From positions 6,144,001-6,208,000 of the forward strand of contig NZ_CP051293.1 of assembly GCF_013170805.1 (NCBI RefSeq): a stretch of 64,000 nt of DNA, given 5' to 3'. Every line of letters starts with the position of its first letter. Positions within the stretch are counted from its first letter, which is position 1. The notes under the pieces were generated by a model. The model ran no database searches. It saw nothing but the letters and a program-made list of their open reading frames with translations, and had not been told where the DNA came from. Positions 34,151 to 42,011 of this stretch are shown piece after piece. The translations under genes and the position numbers were made by a program. This DNA comes from Mesorhizobium sp. NZP2077 (GTDB lineage: Bacteria; Pseudomonadota; Alphaproteobacteria; Rhizobiales; Rhizobiaceae).

Positions 34151-34950
34151 TGACTCCTCAGCAAGTCGAGGACGCCGCCACGCGGCTGTTCGAGGCAGAA
34201 CGCGACCGCCGCCAGATCACGTTGCTCAGCCTCGACTTTCCGGAGGCGACGATGGATGACGCATACCTCGTGCAGGCAGCGCTAGTGAAGCACAAGGTCG
34301 CGTCGGGCCTGACGATCAAAGGCTGGAAGATCGGCCTGACCTCCAAGGCGATGCAATCGGCGCTCGCCATCGACATTCCCGATTCCGGCGTGCTGTTCGA
34401 CGACATGTTCTTCGAGGATGGCGGCATCGTTCCCGCCGGCCGCTTCATCCAGCCGCGCATCGAGGCCGAGATCGCCTTCGTCATGAAGGCGCCGCTGGCT
34501 GGCCCGGACGTGTCGATCGACGACGTTCTCGACGCCACCGACTACATCACCCCTGCCCTTGAAATCCTCGATACCCGTATCGAGCGCATCAACAAGGAAA
34601 CCGGCAAGGTCCGGACCTTCTTCGACACCATCTCCGACAATGCCGCCAATGCCGGCATCGTCGTCGGCGGCCGCGCGTCTGGACCGCGCGAAGCTGACTT
34701 GCGCTGGATCGGCGCAATCGTCTCGCGCAACGGCGAGGTCGAAGAAACCGGCCTTGGCGCCGGCGTGCTCGACCATCCGGCCAAGGGGATCGTCTGGCTG
34801 GCCAACCGGCTGCACCAATACGGCATGCAGATCGCTGCCGGACAGGTGGTGCTGTCAGGCTCGTTCGTGCGCCCGGTGGAGACGCGTCACGGCGACAACA
34901 TCATCGCCGATTTCGGCCGGCATGGAACGATCAACGTCACTTTTGCGTGA
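34147..34950 (+). CDS. hpaH: 2-oxo-hepta-4-ene-1,7-dioate hydratase
   Basis: 267 residues. The sequence aligns along its length with E. coli HpaH: 'SLDFPEATMDDAYLVQAALV', 'TIKGWKIGLTSKAMQSAL', 'DSGVLFDDMFF', 'RFIQPRIEAEIAFVMKAPL' with the magnesium-binding Glu pair, 'FDTISDNAANAGIVVGGR' and 'GAGVLDHPAKGIVWLAN'. It adds water to 2-oxo-hept-4-ene-1,7-dioate to give the substrate of the aldolase HpaI. The ATGA overlap with hpaG couples the two. In many species hpaI follows at once; here only a fragment does. Confidence 0.95.
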   Translation: MMTPQQVEDAATRLFEAERDRRQITLLSLDFPEATMDDAYLVQAALVKHKVASGLTIKGWKIGLTSKAMQSALAIDIPDSGVLFDDMFFEDGGIVPAGRFIQPRIEAEIAFVMKAPLAGPDVSIDDVLDATDYITPALEILDTRIERINKETGKVRTFFDTISDNAANAGIVVGGRASGPREADLRWIGAIVSRNGEVEETGLGAGVLDHPAKGIVWLANRLHQYGMQIAAGQVVLSGSFVRPVETRHGDNIIADFGRHGTINVTFA

Positions 34951-35539
34951 AAGCCGCGCATATCCATGCAGGCAGTAGTTAATCCGGTACGCCACACCGA
35001 CGATCGGATCAATCACGGTTCAATCTTGCCGACGATAGGGGCATCTCGGCAAACCGGGTGACCCAGGCGGAGACGGCGGTGGAGAAGGCGCTGGTCAGTA
35101 TTGGGGCGCACGGCAAGCCAGCCGGGATACTGATCGGCGATCTTTCGCTGGCAAAACGCTATCTCGAACTCTTCGTCGCCATCGGCAACGCAGTGACCCT
35201 GCTTGCCCGTGCCAACACGAAGCTATTGGCCCCTCTAGGGGGGCCGCGGCACGCAGGGCTTCCGGTGGTCGATCTCGACGTTGCCTGAACCTCAACCGTG
35301 AATGGTGCTCCAGTCTGGTCACGGAATGGCCAGCGGTTGCGCGGAACCAGATCGAGTTTCAGGACGCAACGTGCGCGAAAACAGCCGCAGCAACGTCGGC
35401 AGAACCGCCCATGCCGTGCGGGAGAAGGCACCCGGCAGTTCGAGAAAGTTCGTTCTCAGTCAAATCGGATTTCGCTCTGGGACACGACTTCAAGGTTGGG
35501 CTGATGCAGGGTCAAGCCTCCAAAAGAAGGATGTCGGGA
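34951..35539. other. Non-coding stretch after hpaH containing the hpaI relic
   Basis: About 590 bp between hpaH and the next SDR gene. The part from 35024 to about 35235 is an hpaI fragment. The remaining 300 bp (35.24-35.54 kb) shows open frames on both strands without any recognisable family, and I see no clear promoter box of the hpa type in it. Confidence 0.55.
35024..35235 (+). pseudogene. hpaI: Fragment of hpaI (4-hydroxy-2-oxoheptanedioate aldolase)
   Basis: The DNA from about 35024 closely follows 52690-52910 of the intact hpaI gene. Translated, 'VEKALVSIGAHGKPAGILIGDLSLAKRYLEL' matches 'VEKALIRIRAHGKAAGILIGDLSLAKHYLEL' of the intact protein, and 'FVAIGNAVTLLARANTKLL' matches the stretch after it. 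A 9-bp in-frame deletion removes 'GAT' before 'FVAIGN'. The N-terminal two thirds with the metal and substrate residues, and the C-terminus, are missing. It lies 74 bp behind hpaH, the usual place of hpaI. Confidence 0.88.
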
Positions 35540-36328
35540 ATGCGGTTTGCCGGAAAGACAGCACTCATTACCGGTGGAGGAACAGGAATCGGAGCAGCTG
35601 TCGCGCGGCGGATCTGTTCTGAAGGCGGCAATGTCGCTCTCGTCGGACGTCGCGTCGAGCCGCTTCGCGTCGTTGCGGACGAGATCGGCGCTTATGTATT
35701 TTCGGCAGATGCAGCGGACGGTGCGGCAATGAAAGCAGCGGTCGCCGCCATCGTCGAGCGTTTTGGATGCATCGATATTTTGGTTGCCAACGCCGGAGGT
35801 CACGGCGTCGGGCCGACAATTGCGATGCCAGACACCACATGGGATCTTTCCGTCAGGCTCAATCTCAATACGGCATTCGTCAGCGCTCGCGAATGCCTGC
35901 CGCAACTCATCGAGCGAAAAGGCACGATTGTGATTGTGGCCTCGATTGCTGGCCTTTTCGCAGGGCCTGATGCCGCAGGTTACGTCACCACCAAGCACGC
36001 GTGCATCGGACTGGCGAAATCGCTGGCGCGCGATTACGGCCGTTTCGGCGTGCGCACGAATACCGTCTGCCCGGGCTGGGTGACGACCACCATGGCCGAT
36101 GAACAGATGCAATTCCTCGTGGAGAGGAACGGGCTGAACAATATAGAGGAAGCCTACGCTCTGGTGACCAAGGACGTGCCGCTTGGGCGGCCTGCGCGTC
36201 CCGAAGACGTCGCCAACGCCGTCTGCTTTCTTGCATCGGGCGAAGCATCGATGATCAACGGCGCTATTCTCACGGTGGACGGCGGTGCAGGCACGGTCGA
36301 CCTGCCGACGCTTGCGTTCGCACAATAG
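35540..36328 (+). CDS. SDR family oxidoreductase
   Basis: 262 residues from the ATG at 35540, 9 nt after AGAAGG; an ATG at 35531 is an alternative. Classical SDR: 'TGGGTGIG' at residues 11-18, 'ANAGG' near 83-87, Ser135, Tyr148 and Lys152 in a 'YVTTK' version of the motif. It precedes the MoaF-like gene by 24 nt and the SnoaL-like gene, forming a three-gene operon. The substrate is probably a hydroxy or oxo intermediate of the MoaF-associated pathway; this is inference. Confidence 0.85.
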   Translation: MRFAGKTALITGGGTGIGAAVARRICSEGGNVALVGRRVEPLRVVADEIGAYVFSADAADGAAMKAAVAAIVERFGCIDILVANAGGHGVGPTIAMPDTTWDLSVRLNLNTAFVSARECLPQLIERKGTIVIVASIAGLFAGPDAAGYVTTKHACIGLAKSLARDYGRFGVRTNTVCPGWVTTTMADEQMQFLVERNGLNNIEEAYALVTKDVPLGRPARPEDVANAVCFLASGEASMINGAILTVDGGAGTVDLPTLAFAQ

Positions 36329-36352
36329 ATGCCGAACAGGAGGAACCTCGGA

Positions 36353-37135
36353 ATGACCCAACAGAACCCAAAGGACTGGAAAACATACGACCAGTTCGCC
36401 TATGGCATCGATGCCAACCGACTGCCCGCAACCAGCGCTCTGTCAGGCTCTTCCCACACAATCACCTTCGATGATGGCCGCAAGCTCGATTTATCCTTTA
36501 GCAATGGCAAGGTGACATGGTCGGACGGCACCAACTCCGCCCAAGACAGCGCCGAAGTCATTGAGGTTGCGGAAAACACGTTCTTCATCGAGATTATTTT
36601 CGCAGCGCGCCAGAAAGAGGCCGAGACAATCATCCTCAACACGGCGAAAGGCCGTGCCCTGTCAATTTATTCGATCGTTCGCGACAAGGAACTCTCCGTC
36701 GGCGAACCGCAGGTCGCCCAGATATTCCGCGCCGGCACGACGGCCGTTGCCGAAAGAGACATCTCCGCGCCCGCCGAAAGCCGCGACCTGATCGGGCTGC
36801 GGGCTCACTTCACCTACAGTCCCAACCATGTCTACGAGCACACATATCTGTCGTCGCAGCGCTATGCATGGCAGTGCCTGGTCGGCGTCCAGCGCGGACA
36901 CGGCGACGTGGACCTGACCACCACCTACAAATTCGACGATGATCAGTACGTCTTCACCTTCCGCGAATTCAAGATCGCGGTCGCGTCTACCTTCTTCTAC
37001 AATTTCAAGGATATGCGCTCGACCGGCAAATTCCTCGGTATCACTGGAGACGGACACATCCAGAACAGCCCGGCCGGCGCCTTCATCCGCAAGGCATCTA
37101 AAACCTATTACCTGCCCGGCCAGGAGCCGGTGTGA
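36353..37135 (+). CDS. MoaF family protein (monoamine-regulon associated)
   Basis: 260 residues from the ATG at 36353, with AGGAGGAA upstream. An N-terminal beta-rich half ('HTITFDDGRKLDLSFSNGKVTWSDG', 'FFIEIIFAARQKEAETIILN') and a C-terminal half ('YSPNHVYEHTYLSSQRYAWQCLVGVQRGHGDVDLTTTYKF', 'FREFKIAVASTFFYNFKDMRSTGKFLGI') match the two MoaF domains. The name comes from a Klebsiella gene needed for a monoamine-inducible protein; the 'molybdenum cofactor' label often given is doubtful. No molybdenum genes are near. It sits in an aromatic-acid catabolic region, in keeping with a role in aromatic amine use. Reaction unknown. Confidence 0.8.
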   Translation: MTQQNPKDWKTYDQFAYGIDANRLPATSALSGSSHTITFDDGRKLDLSFSNGKVTWSDGTNSAQDSAEVIEVAENTFFIEIIFAARQKEAETIILNTAKGRALSIYSIVRDKELSVGEPQVAQIFRAGTTAVAERDISAPAESRDLIGLRAHFTYSPNHVYEHTYLSSQRYAWQCLVGVQRGHGDVDLTTTYKFDDDQYVFTFREFKIAVASTFFYNFKDMRSTGKFLGITGDGHIQNSPAGAFIRKASKTYYLPGQEPV

Positions 37136-37150
37136 AAACACGGGGACACG

Positions 37151-37543
37151 ATGATGAAGACAGCCTACGAACTGGTGAAAGCACATTACGAGGCAAACGA
37201 CCGGCATGACATAGCCGGCATGATTGCCGATATCGCCGACGACTGCCGCTGGACTGAGATGGAAGGCTTTCCCTGCGCCGGCACCTATATCGGCGGACCG
37301 GCCGTGGTCGAAAATGTCTTCAAGGCGTTGGGTAGCACCTTCGACGACTATACTTTCACCCTTGAGCGGCTCCTGGATGCCGGCAGCTCGGCGATCGGCC
37401 TCGGCACTTATACCGGCACCCACAAGAAAACAGGAAAATCCTTCAGCGCCCGCGTGGCTCATGTGTGGGGTGCATCGGGCGGCAAGATCCGCAGTTTCGA
37501 GCAATTTACCGACACATTGCGTGTCGCCCAGTCCATGGTGTAG
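37151..37543 (+). CDS. SnoaL-like / NTF2-fold protein
   Basis: 130 residues, small alpha+beta barrel of the SnoaL/NTF2 type: a first helix 'AYELVKAHYEANDRHDIAGMIADIADDCRWTEMEG', the 'YIGGPAVVENVFKALG' segment and the strand set 'GTYTGTHKKTGKSFSARVAHVWGASGGKIRSFEQFTDTLRVAQ'. Such proteins act as small isomerases, cyclases or ligand binders. It is 15 nt after the MoaF-like gene and ends 17 bp before a convergent AraC gene. Function in the operon unknown. Confidence 0.82.
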   Translation: MMKTAYELVKAHYEANDRHDIAGMIADIADDCRWTEMEGFPCAGTYIGGPAVVENVFKALGSTFDDYTFTLERLLDAGSSAIGLGTYTGTHKKTGKSFSARVAHVWGASGGKIRSFEQFTDTLRVAQSMV

Positions 37544-37560
37544 CGGGATCGCTGCCAGGG

Positions 37561-38541
37561 TCATGCCTGGCGGCGGCAATCGCTTGGCGTCATGCCATGG
37601 CGCTGTCGAAATGCCCGAGAAAAATGCGAGGTGGACGAGAAGCCAAGCGAAAAGGCGACGTCGGTAATCGAGCGTGCCCTCTGGTCTTGCCTTTGCAGAC
37701 TGGCGCGTGCGTGCTCAAGACGCAAACCCCAGACATAGTCCGAAGGCGTGGTGCCGTGTTGGTCGAAAGCGCGATAAACGTAACGCTGCGAGCAGCCCAT
37801 TCGCCGGGCGATCAGCTCAACCGAGAGGTCCGGACGGGAGAGATTGTGAGCGATGAACGCCTTAACGCGCTCCAGAAGAAGATCGAGTGGCGGTCGCGGC
37901 ATTTGAGGCAATGGGTCTGGTTTCCCATCGATGAGACCGTGAACCAGTTCGATCATCGCCGAGCCAATACCGGCGCGGGCTGCAGCACCGACAGTGTCCG
38001 CCTGCGTCATCGTTGAGCGCATCATTGCCAGCAAAATGGGCACGAGGCCGTTCTCCTCGGGCAGTATCGGACTCTTGAGCCGATGCAGCACCGCTTGCGG
38101 AAAGCGGCCACGGGGCAGCTGCAACATCAAGAGCCGTACCGGTGTTTTGTTGACGAGCCGGTAAGGGCGGGTGGGATCATAGATAATTGGAGCATTGTTG
38201 CGAAAGACGCTCAGTGATCCGCCCTGCTCAAGCACGGATTGGCCGGTAGACTGGATGATGAGCTTCACGGCATCGGGATCGAAGGAGCGGGCGGCAACGC
38301 GCTCCCCATGGACGGTGTGAACTCCAGCCTGCAACTGCGACAGCCTGCAATCACCCAATGGCAGCGAGGCCAACCTGCGGCCGGTCTTGTGTTCGCTGGG
38401 AAATTCCAGCCGAACATTCCCGAACAATTGAGCAGCGGCGCTGGCGAATTCACAGCCCGTTGCAATTCTGGTCGCGTCGAATGGCGCGCGGTCGATGCGG
38501 GTCACCGTTACGGCCGGTGGAATGGCGCCTGTATTTCCCAT
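37561..38541 (-). CDS. AraC family transcriptional regulator (AraC-binding-like domain)
   Basis: 326 residues from the ATG at 38541, which has GGAGG 6 nt upstream; in-frame ATGs further upstream lie in livF. An N-terminal sensor region ('GRRLASLPLGDCRLSQLQAGVHTVHGERVAARSFDPDAVKLIIQSTGQSVLEQGG') is followed by the AraC DNA-binding domain ('LSVELIARRMGCSQRYVYRAFDQHGTTPSDYVWGLRLEHAR', 'SITDVAFSLGFSSTSHFSRAFRQRHGMTPSD'). It is downstream of the Liv transporter genes and convergent with the SDR/MoaF/SnoaL operon, so it may control either. Confidence 0.9.
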   Translation of the reverse strand: MGNTGAIPPAVTVTRIDRAPFDATRIATGCEFASAAAQLFGNVRLEFPSEHKTGRRLASLPLGDCRLSQLQAGVHTVHGERVAARSFDPDAVKLIIQSTGQSVLEQGGSLSVFRNNAPIIYDPTRPYRLVNKTPVRLLMLQLPRGRFPQAVLHRLKSPILPEENGLVPILLAMMRSTMTQADTVGAAARAGIGSAMIELVHGLIDGKPDPLPQMPRPPLDLLLERVKAFIAHNLSRPDLSVELIARRMGCSQRYVYRAFDQHGTTPSDYVWGLRLEHARASLQRQDQRARSITDVAFSLGFSSTSHFSRAFRQRHGMTPSDCRRQA

Positions 38542-38605
38542 GGCGGACCTCCTGCCCAGGCGCGGCTCGCGCCCCTTCGAGCTAACCGGTTTTGTCTTCA
38601 AGTCC

Positions 38606-39322
38606 CTACTGTGCCAGATAGGCGCCGTGCAGAATGTCGGGCTGTTCACGCAGGGTCGCCGAGGGCCCATCATAGACGAGCCGCCCGCGTTCAAGCACCA
38701 TGGCGTGCGTTGCGAGCCCGAGCGCCAGATGGGCGAACTGCTCGATCAGCAGCACGCCGATACCCTGCGCCGCGGCAAGCGTCAGCGCCTCCGCCAATCG
38801 CCGGACGACCCCTGGCGCCAGGCCGAGGGACAGTTCATCAACGATCATGAAATCGGGACGGGCGATAAAGGCCTGCCCCATCGCCACCATCTGCTTTTGG
38901 CCACCCGACAGGTCGGACGCCGATTGACGCCGCCGCTCAGCAAGTTCGGGAAAGATCGCATAGACGCGCTCGAGCCCGGAACGTCGGCCCTGGGTGGTAC
39001 GATCAAGAGCGGCAACCAAAAGATTATCCTCTACGCTGAGCGCACCAAGGACCCTATGCCCTTCCGGCACCAGCGCCACGCCGTGGCGGCGGATGTGGTC
39101 CGGCGAAAGACCGTTCAGCGACACCTCTGCGAGGCGGATCGTTCCACTTTCAAGCGGAAGGGCGCCGGCAAGCGTCATGACCGTCGTGGACTTGCCTGCG
39201 CCATTGGCGCCCAGCAACGTGCTGATTGTGCCGGGACGCACGGTAAATCCGATGCCGTGCAGGACGCGCTTGCCACCGCGATTGACGACAAGGTCGGAAA
39301 TGGTGATCGAGCGGACAGCCAT
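38606..39322 (-). CDS. livF: Branched-chain-type ABC transporter ATPase (LivF)
   Basis: 238 residues from the ATG at 39322, one base after the livG stop. Walker A 'GANGAGKST' at residues 38-46, signature 'LSGGQKQ', Walker B 'MIVDELSLGLAP', and the family-typical 'GVALVPEGHRVLGALSVEDNLL'. It is the second ATPase of the HAAT importer encoded by the following upstream genes. Such importers handle branched-chain amino acids, but also aromatic acids such as benzoate or phenylpropanoid derivatives in catabolic clusters. Confidence 0.93.
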   Translation of the reverse strand: MAVRSITISDLVVNRGGKRVLHGIGFTVRPGTISTLLGANGAGKSTTVMTLAGALPLESGTIRLAEVSLNGLSPDHIRRHGVALVPEGHRVLGALSVEDNLLVAALDRTTQGRRSGLERVYAIFPELAERRRQSASDLSGGQKQMVAMGQAFIARPDFMIVDELSLGLAPGVVRRLAEALTLAAAQGIGVLLIEQFAHLALGLATHAMVLERGRLVYDGPSATLREQPDILHGAYLAQ

Positions 39323-39323
39323 T

Positions 39324-40028
39324 TCAGAACTCTCCCAGATAAGCGCGACGAACATCCGGGCTGGCCAGAACATCATCGGTGGGACCCAGTGCCAGCATCC
39401 GGCCATAGTCCAGCACCAGCGTTTCGGTACACATGGCACGGATCAATTCCACGTCATGGTCGATGACCAGAACCTGCGCGCCGTATTCAGCGGGAATGCG
39501 CAGGATCAATTCCCGCAATACACCGCTTTCCTCATTGCTGAGCCCGGCCGCGGGCTCATCCAGCAAGATCAGCTTCGGCGCGCCAACGACGCATTTGCCG
39601 AGTTCCACCAGCCGGCGCTGGAACAGGTTGAGAGAACCACCTGGTCTGGCGCCGACGGAAACCAGCCTGACAAACTCCAGCGCCGCCGAGACCGCATGAA
39701 GCCTAGCCCTCGCTGGCAAGACATGATCGGCAATGGCGGCGAGGTTTCCGGCAACAGTCAGATCCTCGACAACTTGCTCCGTCTGGAACGAACGGCGAAG
39801 GCCGGCACGAACCCGCTGCAGCGGCGAAAGCTCGAGCAATGCCTGCCCGTTCAACGTCACCTTGCCTTCGATCGGCCGCAGGAAACCGGACAGCACGTTC
39901 AGCAGTGTCGTCTTGCCGGCTCCGTTGGGGCCAATGAGGCCGGACACGGGCGCTGCGAGTTGCGCCGTCAAGCGATCGATTGGTCGCACGCCGCCGAATT
40001 GAACGACTAGATTCTCGATTGCGATCAT
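39324..40028 (-). CDS. livG: Branched-chain-type ABC transporter ATPase (LivG), atypical signature
   Basis: 234 residues. Walker A 'GPNGAGKT' is at residues 33-40 and Walker B 'LILLDEPAAGLS' is intact. The ABC signature, normally like 'LSYGQQRR' in LivG, reads 'LNLFQRRLVELGKC', so the invariant Ser and Gly are missing. The protein is slightly shorter than usual because the LivG-specific loop around residues 80-110 is reduced. It starts with a 4-nt overlap with livM. It may be a poorly hydrolysing partner of LivF. Confidence 0.88.
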   Translation of the reverse strand: MIAIENLVVQFGGVRPIDRLTAQLAAPVSGLIGPNGAGKTTLLNVLSGFLRPIEGKVTLNGQALLELSPLQRVRAGLRRSFQTEQVVEDLTVAGNLAAIADHVLPARARLHAVSAALEFVRLVSVGARPGGSLNLFQRRLVELGKCVVGAPKLILLDEPAAGLSNEESGVLRELILRIPAEYGAQVLVIDHDVELIRAMCTETLVLDYGRMLALGPTDDVLASPDVRRAYLGEF

Positions 40029-41062
40029 GCCGCACCGTCCTTGCCCTTACGGGCGCGCAAACGGTTTATGAGTCCGGCGATCTGTCCGGCGATGCCTGCG
40101 GGCGCCGTTGCCAGCGCCTGGAACAGCGCCGCGCCAAAAATACCGATGGTGACGTAGCCGTCGATTCCCAGATCGGTGAGGAGGGCAGGAATGGCTCGCA
40201 GGAGAAGACCCGCGATGAGCGCGCCGTACCAATTATAGACCCCGCCGACGACGGCGAGCGCGAAGAGATTGAGGCTTTCGAAGGCGGTGAAGGCACGTCC
40301 ATCGAGTTGTCCGACATTACCGGCCAGAAGTGCGCCGGCAATGCCTGCAAGAAAGCCGCTGAGCGCGAAAGCCCATGCCTTGTAAATCAGCACCGGCACT
40401 CCGGCTGATATCGCCACCGTCTCGCCCTTGCGGATCAGCGCCCAGGCACGGCCGGGTCGGGTTAACTTGTGCCATTGGACAACCATCAACGCCACCGCGG
40501 CTATGCAACTGACATAGAGAAAATACGGCACGGCCTCAGCTGCCATAGCCGGGCGAGACAACATGGCTCGGCCCGCGCCATCGGCACGACCAAGAAATCC
40601 GCTACCGCCATCAGGAAAACCCCAGGCACTGATGATGATCTGGAAAGCGCCCGCGACCATCAAGGTGACCAGAGCGAGGTAAAGCCCGCGCAGTCGCAGA
40701 GCCGGCAAACCGAATGCAAGACCGATCACCGAAGCGGCGATGCCGCCAGCAAGCGCACTCACTTCGAAAGGCGTATGAAGGCCATGGCCGACGCGAAGGG
40801 TAACCCAGCCACCAACGCCCACCAGTGCAAACTGGCAGAGCGAAACGAGGCCCAACTGACCATAGAGAATGGCAAGCCCGGCAACCGATAGAGAAAGCGC
40901 CACCGCAGAGGTTGCCGCCGATAGCCAGAAGGAATTGGCGGACCATGCGATGGCAGCAGAAAAGACTGCCATGGTCACTGGAATGGCGAGGAGGTCGCGG
41001 CGCGCGAAACGCGCGGCACCGGTTCCCGAAAAAGTTTGAGCCACCGAATTTGCCATGATCAT
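40025..41062 (-). CDS. livM: Branched-chain-type ABC transporter permease (LivM)
   Basis: 345 residues from the ATG at 41062, which overlaps the livH stop by 4 nt. About nine membrane segments and the LivM motifs 'GQLGLVSLCQFALVGVGGWVTLR' and 'LSGFLAGIAGALLAGNVGQLDG...FESLNLFALAVVGGVYNWYGALIAGLLL' are visible. It forms the inner-membrane channel with LivH and is driven by LivG and LivF. Confidence 0.93.
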   Translation of the reverse strand: MIMANSVAQTFSGTGAARFARRDLLAIPVTMAVFSAAIAWSANSFWLSAATSAVALSLSVAGLAILYGQLGLVSLCQFALVGVGGWVTLRVGHGLHTPFEVSALAGGIAASVIGLAFGLPALRLRGLYLALVTLMVAGAFQIIISAWGFPDGGSGFLGRADGAGRAMLSRPAMAAEAVPYFLYVSCIAAVALMVVQWHKLTRPGRAWALIRKGETVAISAGVPVLIYKAWAFALSGFLAGIAGALLAGNVGQLDGRAFTAFESLNLFALAVVGGVYNWYGALIAGLLLRAIPALLTDLGIDGYVTIGIFGAALFQALATAPAGIAGQIAGLINRLRARKGKDGAA

Positions 41063-41925
41063 CGGTCCTTCAAGCCGGCCTGCGCCGTACTTCCCAAGAT
41101 TGTCACGGCAACCAAGGCGATGATGAAGGGCGCGGCGGCACGATAGGGAGAGATGGTGGCGAGCGGCGTCAGAACGGCTTCGACAATACCGATTGAAAGC
41201 CCTCCCAAGGCGGTGATCCACAAGGAACGCAACTGCCCCAGAATCGCCGCCGCAATCGCCGGAATGACGAGAAAGGTGAGAAAAGTGCCTTGCAGGCGGA
41301 CCAGATCGCCGAGCAGCAGACCGGCCAGGCCGGCGAAGACACCGGTGATCAACCAAGCCGCGGTTTCCGTATACCGGATGCGGACACCCAAAATTGAACT
41401 TAGATCCCTGTCATTGGCAAGCGCGCGCATATCGAGGCCAAGCCGCGTCCGGGTCAGAAGCAGGGTGATTGCGCCGACCATCGAGACGGCCAGCGCCAAT
41501 GCAAGAATGCGCGTAAATGTGAGGCGGACACCGAACAGCGTCATAAACATCTGGTCGGTGGGAAATTGCAGCCTGCGCGGAAGTTCGCCCCAGATGACGC
41601 CCATGGCAGCAATCAGTACGAGTGCCAGTGCCAGCGTACCGACTGCCCGTACGACCGTGTCCCGGTGGGACAACAGGGGAGCGAGGAAGCTGCCATACAG
41701 GAAACTGACCAGCGTCGAGACTGCTACTGCGGCGAGGACCGCCGCGGCCAACGGAAGCCGCCATTCCAGCATCTGCCAGGCGACATGAGCGCCCAGCGCA
41801 CCAACCGCGCCAAAAGCGAAATTGAGTACTCCTGTCGCCCGGAAAAGAACGACGAGACCGACGCCGGACAGGGCATAGACAGCCCCTATTCCGAGACCTG
41901 ATATGAGAAATGGCAAGAAGGTCAT
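41059..41925 (-). CDS. livH: Branched-chain-type ABC transporter permease (LivH)
   Basis: 288 residues, about eight membrane segments. LivH landmarks: 'GLGIGAVYALSGVGLVVLFRATGVLNFAFGAVGALGAHVAW' at the N-terminus and 'RALANDRDLSSILGVRIRYTETAAWLITGVFAGLAGLL' near the middle. It pairs with LivM and lies 86 bp downstream of the binding-protein gene. Confidence 0.94.
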   Translation of the reverse strand: MTFLPFLISGLGIGAVYALSGVGLVVLFRATGVLNFAFGAVGALGAHVAWQMLEWRLPLAAAVLAAVAVSTLVSFLYGSFLAPLLSHRDTVVRAVGTLALALVLIAAMGVIWGELPRRLQFPTDQMFMTLFGVRLTFTRILALALAVSMVGAITLLLTRTRLGLDMRALANDRDLSSILGVRIRYTETAAWLITGVFAGLAGLLLGDLVRLQGTFLTFLVIPAIAAAILGQLRSLWITALGGLSIGIVEAVLTPLATISPYRAAAPFIIALVAVTILGSTAQAGLKDR

Positions 41926-42011
41926 GGTTGGAATCCGATGGAAGGCCGGAAGAAACGGCGGGCAGTCTTATCCCGTGGGCCAAACCACGGGATAATGTGT
42001 GACGCCTTGAT

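Noticed and set aside
34951..35539. Insertion sequence or transposase remnant next to the hpaI relic
   Set aside because: I looked for terminal inverted repeats, target duplications and transposase motifs and found none, so the cause of the hpaI decay stays open.
36353..37135. Molybdenum cofactor biosynthesis role for the MoaF-like gene
   Set aside because: No moa/mob/mod genes are nearby and the family is tied to monoamine-inducible genes. The name is historical.
41063..41356. N-terminal extension of LivM to 41356
   Set aside because: The extension is an out-of-frame translation of livH with Arg/His-rich noise. The ATGA overlap at 41059-41062 marks the true start.
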